Source: Boswellia sacra
Lineage: Eukaryota > Streptophyta > Magnoliopsida > Sapindales > Burseraceae
Length of the DNA: 64,000 bases
Direction of reading: 5' to 3'
Assembly (NCBI GenBank): GCA_013180625.2
Contig: SNVD02000403.1
Location: 1 to 64,000, forward strand
Part shown: in pieces, positions 56,266-64,000 of the stretch
How the letters are laid out: each line of letters starts with the position of its first letter
Numbering within the stretch: position 1 is the stretch's first letter
Translations under genes and position numbers: made by a program
The notes under the pieces: generated by a model
What the model was told of the DNA's origin: nothing
The model's input: only the letters and a program-made list of their open reading frames with translations
Databases searched by the model: none

Positions 56266-59200
56266 TTATGAAGACCGATACTTTTCCTTCACAGCTAGGG
56301 CTGCTGCTCTATACCACGAAGCCGCAGCCATGGCACCTGGGTCCGGAACTGATGCAAGGATATCCCCGGATATGTAGGTTGAGCGGCCAGCCTGAGTCAG
56401 CTATTGGTCAGATTTTGAAAAATACATAAAATTTTCTTTAAGAGTTTAAACTTAGGCTCATAGCCATTGATTTAGTGGCTCATAGGCATATTTCTATCAA
56501 TGCGGAAAGATGCCAAATTTAACCATAGTCAAATATACGTGGGTAAAAATATCACCTGTGCTTGCATTTGTTTAGTTGATTCAGCTCCAGCCATCGCTGC
56601 TTCGGACGATAGAATAAAGGCAGTGGAAGGATCAACCCCAGCATTCAACCTCTGTTTGCATTATAAAATGCGAGGACAAAATAAGATATTAAATCAGCTA
56701 CAAAGCAAAGGATAGTTTATGGTTATCATTAATTGACCTCCTGAAGAACTGCGGCTGCTGGAATTAGGGCATCTAACATTGTGCGGTATCCAGCAGTAGC
56801 TCCACCATATTTACTGACAGCAGCAATGGCAGCTTCAAGTGCTTCAGCCCCTGAATTCTAAGAATTGTTAGTCAAGGTTTCCTAGCAAGAGAACTTATAA
56901 TATTGGGAATATTGGGAAAATTATCTCACATTGTTTTGATGTGACAACCGAATGGGTCTTGTTGTCTGCTCTCAATCGTGCATAAGCTGCCTTACAAAAT
57001 ATATCATACCTGTTTCAGAAAGGAAAAAAATACGTAACTTAAGTTTCCATAAGCAAAGCTGATTATTCTGAGATGCAATGTTAAAGCATAATCAGTACAG
57101 AGAAAGAGAAGATACAAGATTCCACTTGTTCCACCCATAACTCTCCTAATAGATGCTCCAATTTCATTCACTGTTTCTGCGGCATCGTTCAAAGGATAAC
57201 TGGGAATATAAAAGGATAATTCATCAATTATGCCAAGGAAAGGAAAACAAGGGAACTCTCTTTCAAATTACAATCATTGTGAACCGAGAAGCATATAATA
57301 GTAAAGAAAAAAAATAAAATATCTTAATTAATTCATCTCTTTTCAGTTTCAAATTATTAGTATACATGGAGAACACAAACGACAATCTTTAACTTTAATC
57401 ATCTTATTTCAATCCTTCAGAAGCCCTAGCTAACTGTAAAACCTATCATATAACTCGAACTATTCATGCCAACAGTTCATTTTCCAACCAAACATGACTC
57501 CGGCAGTCTCAAGAAGTAAATCTTCAAATTGCATTTTAGCCCGCATTGCAGGTGATTGAACAGGAAACTACCTAATTTTGAAATAAGAAAATCAAGAATA
57601 TCAGGAAAATTCAATAAAATAGCTGCTATTTCCAAGGCAAATATTTGAGGTTTTTGCACTTATGTTGAGGTTCGTATTACTCTGACAACAATTCTCTCAA
57701 AATTTAATCATTCTAGCAACCGCCTAACAGACCCTAAACTACCAATCAGAAAAGGAGATAACTTGAGATGTGTGGGTCAGTAGGTGCTACCGAACATATG
57801 GACCCATAAGCTGCTGAGCTCCCTCAGGAAGACTCAGCTATAAACGATATTGTGGCATGAATACTGATGGTGGAAAAACACACATTCAACAACCAATCTC
57901 AACCATCTAAAAGCAAAAAACTGACTCCAATGTAGCATTTCATCATTTCCAGCCAGAAAAAATTGCATCACCATCTTCTATCCCACTGTTGTGGTCAAAG
58001 ATGCACCAATAAAATAAATATAAGCAATTTGATTTGTCAGGACTGCTACAGTTCCATTCATTTATTTTCAAGATTCTCAACGGCTATTACCTATCTTCAA
58101 CGCAGAACAACCAGCATCACACAACTCTAGAGCGTTGTCAAACATGTGAGAAGAGAGTTTTATGAAAGAGCCAGTTAAATAAGAAACTGACATAACAAAC
58201 TGAGAGATTCTAGACGACAACCTTACAGATGACATAATCTCTTATACAACCATGGGCATAGATTACACACCAAAACATAATAAGAAAAACAGATAAAAAT
58301 GAAAAAGAGATTTTTCCCATATGATTTGCATGGACCTCAACTATGACAAGATAATTTCACCAGTAAAGCAGAAAAAAGACCCTTAAGCAACAGGAATGAA
58401 AAACTTACTACTTTTTCATGTCCTCTAGAATTGCTGTCGCACCTCTATACATCTGCCAAACCAAATAAATTGACATAAAATGCAAAATATTGTCAAGCAA
58501 TAAATCAAAGTTAAAAGAAGAGTTTGGACATCGAACTCACTGTTGAACCACAATCACCATCACCAACTTTGCTATCCCATTCATTTAAACTGTCCCTCAA
58601 TTTGATCACCGCATTTGCTGCTTCTTCAATAGCAACCTCAAGAATGCGACCTTGTTGACTTAGCTGTAGTGGCCGGCTTAATGACTAGTCAAAAGCAAAC
58701 AGACAGAGTTAACCTGATATGAAACTATGAAGTAAAAAGCCAACACTGTTAGTGACAATTAAATATTGAAGGAGTTGAAAGTAATTGCCTTTATACTTAA
58801 TATTGTTAATTAGCATAAATTACAGACCTATTCTACTCCAAATTTAATATAAGAAAGATCATTGCTGATTAACATTTTATAGATCCACATTTTATTTTAG
58901 AACCAAGGAACTTTTGACCAAAGATGAAGCTTTAATGCAAAAACAACCTGAAAGCAATTAATTAACATGGTCGCTAATCCATTTTGTGGATTCGTACAAA
59001 CTTGTGACACTGTCACACAATTGACATGACATGAAAACATCAACATAAGTGAAGGTAGCCTATAGTAGCCAACTTTTCTCAGAGAACACAATTATGTATT
59101 CATGATTGACCATTAAGTCACAAATAATCTCTAGAAACTAACCTCCTCAGTCTTTGTTGAGCGAAGAGGTGGCATTGGTACAGGAATCTTCGCAGGGGGA

Positions 59201-62200
59201 TGATTACCTGCAAAAATAGATAAATCAAATCCTAAGCTCAAAGATTTTAAAAGGTAACTATTTCAGGAATTATACTGGACACAAAGATCATCAATTTATG
59301 ATGCTAATGCCACCGGAAAATTCAGGCATGAAAGCAAGAATGCAATATTTTAATACATCACAGACCATCAACACCAACAGGCCAGTAGGGAGCCTTGGTT
59401 GCAGCATCAAGACGTTGCAGAATTGATTGATCTGCCTTCATGATAGAAATTGAAAATCCTGAAACAAAAAAAAGGCACTGAGCTTTCTTTATATTATTAA
59501 CTAAACAGAATGTTGTTTGCAGAAAAGAAATAAACAAACCTGCCATGTCAAGAGAAGTCATGAAAGATCCTGTATACACTCTATCAACAGCCAATCCATG
59601 CTCCAGTTGCAATTTAGGGACTGCTTTTCCTGCTGCAATCATCAGCTCCATAGCAGGGGTGGCACCTAAGCTGCAGGCAAAAGAAGAATTTATAGTGAAA
59701 TCTTTCCTCATGAACAAGAGTTTTTTTCATGATTTTGGGATAGAATATATAAATATAAATCAATCATATGGAAGTGTGGTAGATGAAGCGGACAACCTAA
59801 CATATGAAATTTTCCTAAAAAGTATAAGAAGAGTAATCAAAAGCCATGACTAACTATATTTTTAATTGGCATACTAAATTATTATATGAAGATGATATAA
59901 AATGTAATCCAAACAAATGAATAATCCAATACAACAGTTCGACCGGCATAAGTTGCTTTAGTTGATTCCCAAAGCCATTTAGCTAGTAAGGTCTTATATC
60001 TTTATCGACATTAAAAATCCCTAGCCTTCCTTTACCTTTAGCCCATGAAACCTTGTTCCAATGGAAAAGGCAAGCACCGTTGCCTTCACATATATTCTTC
60101 ACACAAGAAATTCCTCATCACTCTTTATATTCTCTTGGCCAACTGACTAGGTATCTTAATTAAGCTTAGAAATGGGTATATATATAATAAAACTAAGTGA
60201 ACTAAAGGGCATGTTATTGGCCACATAGATAATTCTCAAAAGCTAATGATGAAGCCTTGTAGTTTGTTACAAAAACTGATCAATTCAAATTTAAAATAAC
60301 TTTCTTCCTGATCTCTCTCTGGCCTAATTTATAGTTAAAGTTGGTAATCCTGTTGGCCTAGTTGATATCTAGAGCTCCAATTACATAATAAAGTAAATAT
60401 CCATCCAAAGCATAGAAGAATTTTATTGACTTACCCATTGATCAAGAGCACCACTCTATTACCTCTTGTAATCGGAACATAGTTGGTTTCCTACAAAAAT
60501 GGACCAATAAGAATACTGGAATACCAAATTAATAACTCCGTGAAATTAAATATCACATAGAATGTGCCATTAAGAAGCTCCAAAAAATGAATGAAGTAAA
60601 AGTAATTGCAAAAGTAAATGTGTACAGGATGTAGAAAGCAATTTTTTTCCCAAGCCTATAGGAACTTTGCCAACTGAAGGCGTGATGTTAAAAAGTTATT
60701 TTTCTTGTTTTTATATTCGTTAAGTCAACAAAGTTAGATTTATCATGTAAACAGATCTCCTCAAACATTAATCATACCGTTGATAATATCTGCTTAAGCA
60801 CATGAGAAACAACCACATCTACAGGCTGAAGGTCCACAACAGCAGCACCAGGTTCACCATGCTGAAAACAAAAAATTCCTAATGACGTATTAAATCTTTT
60901 ATGAATCTAGGAACTGAACAAAAGTGGCAGCCTGTCAGTAGATAATTCCACCAGCATGACTAGCCACTGAACAAAGTGGACAACATCAGAAGCAATCAAC
61001 TCAAGATAAAATCTAGACAAATCTAAACTGCTGAATGAATGAACTTATTGATTCCAAACAAATTGCAAATGCTAAAACTATATAAAATAAATTACATATA
61101 CACTAGAATAATTATTAAAAACTAAGTTGCCCTTTTAAAAGATGACTTACAATTCCAAGACCAAGTTCCATTTTGCCAGGACCCAGTCGATCTGATGTAA
61201 CCTGGCCAGGAAGTGTACAAACAGATAAAGCAACACCCATTGTTCCAACCATTTCGGATGCACGTCTTGCTTCTTTAGCAACATCGGCAAGGGAAAGGCC
61301 CGCTGCAGCAGCAGCTCCAGCAACCTGTCTTTCAAAGGTTAAAGATTAAAAAATAGCAGAATTTAGTAAAAATAAATATAAAACAACATATTGACCAGTT
61401 CAGTTTTCATGCAGTGTAATCATGTCATGAAAAATAATGAGACCTAGCCCAAAGGTATTAAAAACAAATATACACACAAACACAACATAATAAATCATAT
61501 AGGTTTACTATATAAATGTCTAGCCAAAAACCAGCATGTTACAATAAAGTAATTTAGTCTATTTTCAGTGCTTCTGCATTAGATTATTCACTAATTTTTC
61601 AGCCAGGTTTGACAAAAAGCTTCCATCTCCGCACGCATAAACCAGCAACAAACTTAATGTAAGATCATTTTACAGGTGCATGAAAGGAGTACAGCGCAAA
61701 GAAAGTAAAACAACTTAATATAAAGATGAATTAGGCTAATATGAAACTAATAAGTTTATTATAAAGGTTTGCTTTGAAATCAAAGAGATATGGAAACTAA
61801 GAAAAGAACAACTTTCCAAAAGCAAAAAAAAGGGACAAAAAGCCTAGCATGAATGCAAATGCACATGCAAGCAAGCTACTTTTATATGTGTATGGGAGGA
61901 GGGAGAGGAAGAGAGAGAGAACCTTGTTAACAAGAATAGTGCCAGCCAAACCTCTTCGCCCAGCTATGCCTCGACGTGGAGGCAACGCACAATCATCTCC
62001 GACAATAACAATCTGCAAATGGAAAGAACAGTCTTCATTATTGCAACTACTCATCATGGAAAAATATAGATTGTGAATAAGAACAAACCTCTATTTTATA
62101 ACCTTCAGATTTTGCTTGCTCAGCAGCCAAACCAAAATTTAAACGATCACCCGTATAATTCTGTCAACATCCAGATTGCAACATTATGAATAAATAAATA

Positions 62201-63679
62201 AAAGCTTCAGAAATCCTCACTTTGACCATAATTTTACAGCTAAGGGAATTTTGCACCATAAATATAATAAGAAAAGATACTTATAGAATGCAGAAGTGAC
62301 CTGAGTGGTTATCAAATTACATTACCGTGACAATAAGAAGACACCCCATTGAACCAGTTACAGCTCGAATGCCCTAAAGTTGAATTTTAACATGTCAGTC
62401 AGGCAATAAAAGAATGAAAAAATTGATAGGACACTAGCTAAGCACAGAAAAAGAATAAAAGAGTAAGACACAAATAAAGCATACAGCTAATATTGAATCA
62501 ACTGGGGGAGAAGCAAAAATATCTCCACAGATCGCAGCTGTCAGCATCCCTTCTCCCACGAATCCAGAATGAGCAGGCTCATGTCCGCTGCCACCTCCTG
62601 TACATAAATATCATTAGCAGAACAAAATCTCCAAATTGTCCAATTTGATAGTCAGATTAAGTTAGTACTCGTAATCACAGGAGAGCATGACCTAACAATC
62701 TAGCATTCAAGTGATTTTCTATTTGATTTGAAAAGTGTCCATGTGTGTATATATATACATTCAGATTTGAAAAGCCATGTACATAGACCATACAAAGAAT
62801 AGCTATTATCTAAAGCATGAGAAAAGTATTTAAAAAAAAATGGAAAAATAGAGTCTCAGCCATTCTCTATCATGGGACAGAAGTTAAACTTGGGAAGGCT
62901 GCAGCTACCCAAAAGAGAACCACTCCTTTCATTCGAAGAGCTATAAGCAAAACAGATCCAGGTCGTAATTCCTTTTTGCTCTCTCCAAACTTTTTTTTTT
63001 TTTTTTTTGGGAGTTCAGATAACAATTGCAAATCAACTAGCATCATATAATTTAAATATTTATTTGTTCAGCAAAAGGTGATCCTAGGTTTACAAGATGG
63101 AGTTACTTATAAGGCAGACAAAATTGGAGATTAAAAACTCAATAACAAGAGTAGTAAGGTCAAATAATATCCTCAAAAACATATGAACATTTGGTCCAGA
63201 ATCACAGTTTTATCTTTCTAATTGTATTCATGTACTATGCACTTCAAATGCTTCCTTTTACTTAGTTGAAGTGGCTTTTTTTTTTTAGGTTATATATAAA
63301 ACAATTCTAGATAGAAAAAGAAAATATCAAGATTTCCAAAACCAGCTTAAGTTCCAAATTTGAAAACTGAAGCGACTTATGTTTAAACACAGCAATTGAA
63401 AAACCTGAAATAACTGCAACTTTGTTATATGTTGCACTGGAAACATCAGCACGCAATACAACCTTCACCTGCATTACCATGAAAAAGAATTTATATAATA
63501 TCTGTAGTTCTATGAGCATTAACCCCACTCCTCTCTGTCTTTCGGTTGTCATGCAAAAGGCCTTATTTTCATTGCATTCAAATGAAAAGTAGAATATTTA
63601 ATCACCTCGGGGAAACCATCTAAGTACTGCAGTCCAGGATAAGTTTCCACAAGACCCTCAATAAACTCAGTCACCACAT
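56266..63679 (-). CDS. DAK: dihydroxyacetone kinase (DAK), spliced, first exon outside the window
   Basis: The enzyme phosphorylates dihydroxyacetone with ATP; plant and animal homologues also split FAD to cyclic FMN. Nineteen exons join in frame without a stop: 63679-63606, 63468-63405, 62597-62485, 62373-62326, 62160-62089, 62012-61923, 61324-61151, 60861-60778, 60490-60435, 59670-59540, 59458-59366, 59207-59143, 58684-58541, 58452-58409, 57199-57116, 57009-56930, 56850-56738, 56651-56556, 56391-56266. All introns are GT..AG. The DhaK domain has [41 protein letters not shown] and HGEPGAA with the substrate-binding histidine. The DhaL domain has [10 protein letters not shown] with the metal-binding aspartates, and [11 protein letters not shown]. 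The C-terminus is [20 protein letters not shown]. About 583 residues are present; roughly ten N-terminal ones lie beyond 63680. It appears functional and is the source of the relic at 28-30 kb. Confidence 0.93.
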
Positions 63680-64000
63680 CTGCAATCACAATAACAGAAA
63701 TCAATTCAACTTTCCCCTCTTTTTAACATACAATAAAAAATTCAACAGCCTCTTGTACCGGATTCCATTATAGTATATGTAATCAGTAGCAACAAAGTCC
63801 TAATATTATTCTCATCTAGAGTAGAGCTAACAGCATAAAATATTCTACTATGCAAAAATATGGCCCTTTAAAAATCCAAAACACTGGAAGACATGAGCTG
63901 TCATTTCATCTATTACACTTTCCATCATCACCGCAGCAACAATAACAACTAAACAAAGACTCTCAACTTGGAATTCTTTTGTTCGCCAAAAAAATGTTAG
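63680..64000 (-). other. first visible intron of the DAK gene
   Basis: This is the intron upstream of the exon ending at 63679. The acceptor on the minus strand is TGATTGCAG. The exon with the start codon is not in the window, because no DAK N-terminus is found up to 64000. Confidence 0.6.

Overview
This window is plant nuclear DNA, almost certainly from a eudicot: spliced genes with canonical GT..AG introns, CC-type NLR resistance-gene relics, a SABATH methyltransferase, a LOG-like gene and plant LTR-retrotransposon lineages (Sire-like copia, Tat-like Ty3, a gag-protease-only Ty3). A woody species such as Citrus would fit, but that is a guess. It reads as a resistance-gene cluster heavily invaded by transposable elements. 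Only one host gene looks intact: the dihydroxyacetone kinase (DAK) gene at the right edge.

Layout. 1-4897: partial Sire-type copia element (minus) with one complete LTR. 5209-5455: tandem hairpin repeat. 5559-6250: frameshifted LOG-like cytokinin-activating gene. 6262-9990: NLR pseudogene 1 (minus), broken by a 1.4 kb solo LTR (TSD TTCAT) and a 570 bp hAT MITE. 12596-16058: non-autonomous Ty3 element carrying only gag and protease, with heat-shock-element-like arrays in its LTRs. 17992-25636: four-exon SABATH methyltransferase pseudogene (minus), with a full-length copia element in intron 2 (18805-24199, TSD AAAGA) and an 801 bp hAT MITE in exon 1 (TSD TGCACGAC). 26320-31260: mosaic of LTR-like repeats, DAK exon relics, a TRIM-like element and two MITEs. 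31185-39025: C-terminal end of NLR pseudogene 3, split by a hAT-like element that is itself split by a 6.7 kb Tat-type Ty3 element (TSD TTTCA). 39026-41426: two more hAT-like elements. 43558-46361: duplicated NLR-flanking DNA with a Mutator-like MITE. 46362-53909: NLR pseudogene 2 (minus), interrupted by a 3.8 kb CACTA element (TSD AAT) and by a solo LTR of the heat-element family. 56266-64000: DAK gene (minus), 19 exons in frame, 5' end outside the window.

The three NLR relics and the DAK relics at 28-30 kb suggest that an ancestral NLR-DAK block was duplicated and then eroded. Because the two larger NLR relics align with each other, each shows the empty target site for insertions in the other, so several element borders are defined to the base. 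I see no wholly novel system. The strongest leads are the regularly spaced HSE-like arrays in three LTRs of one gag-only family, the hairpin tandem repeat with paired base changes, the tRNA-like dimer inside a hAT MITE, and the antisense coiled-coil ORF plus palindromic satellite-like array in the Tat element.
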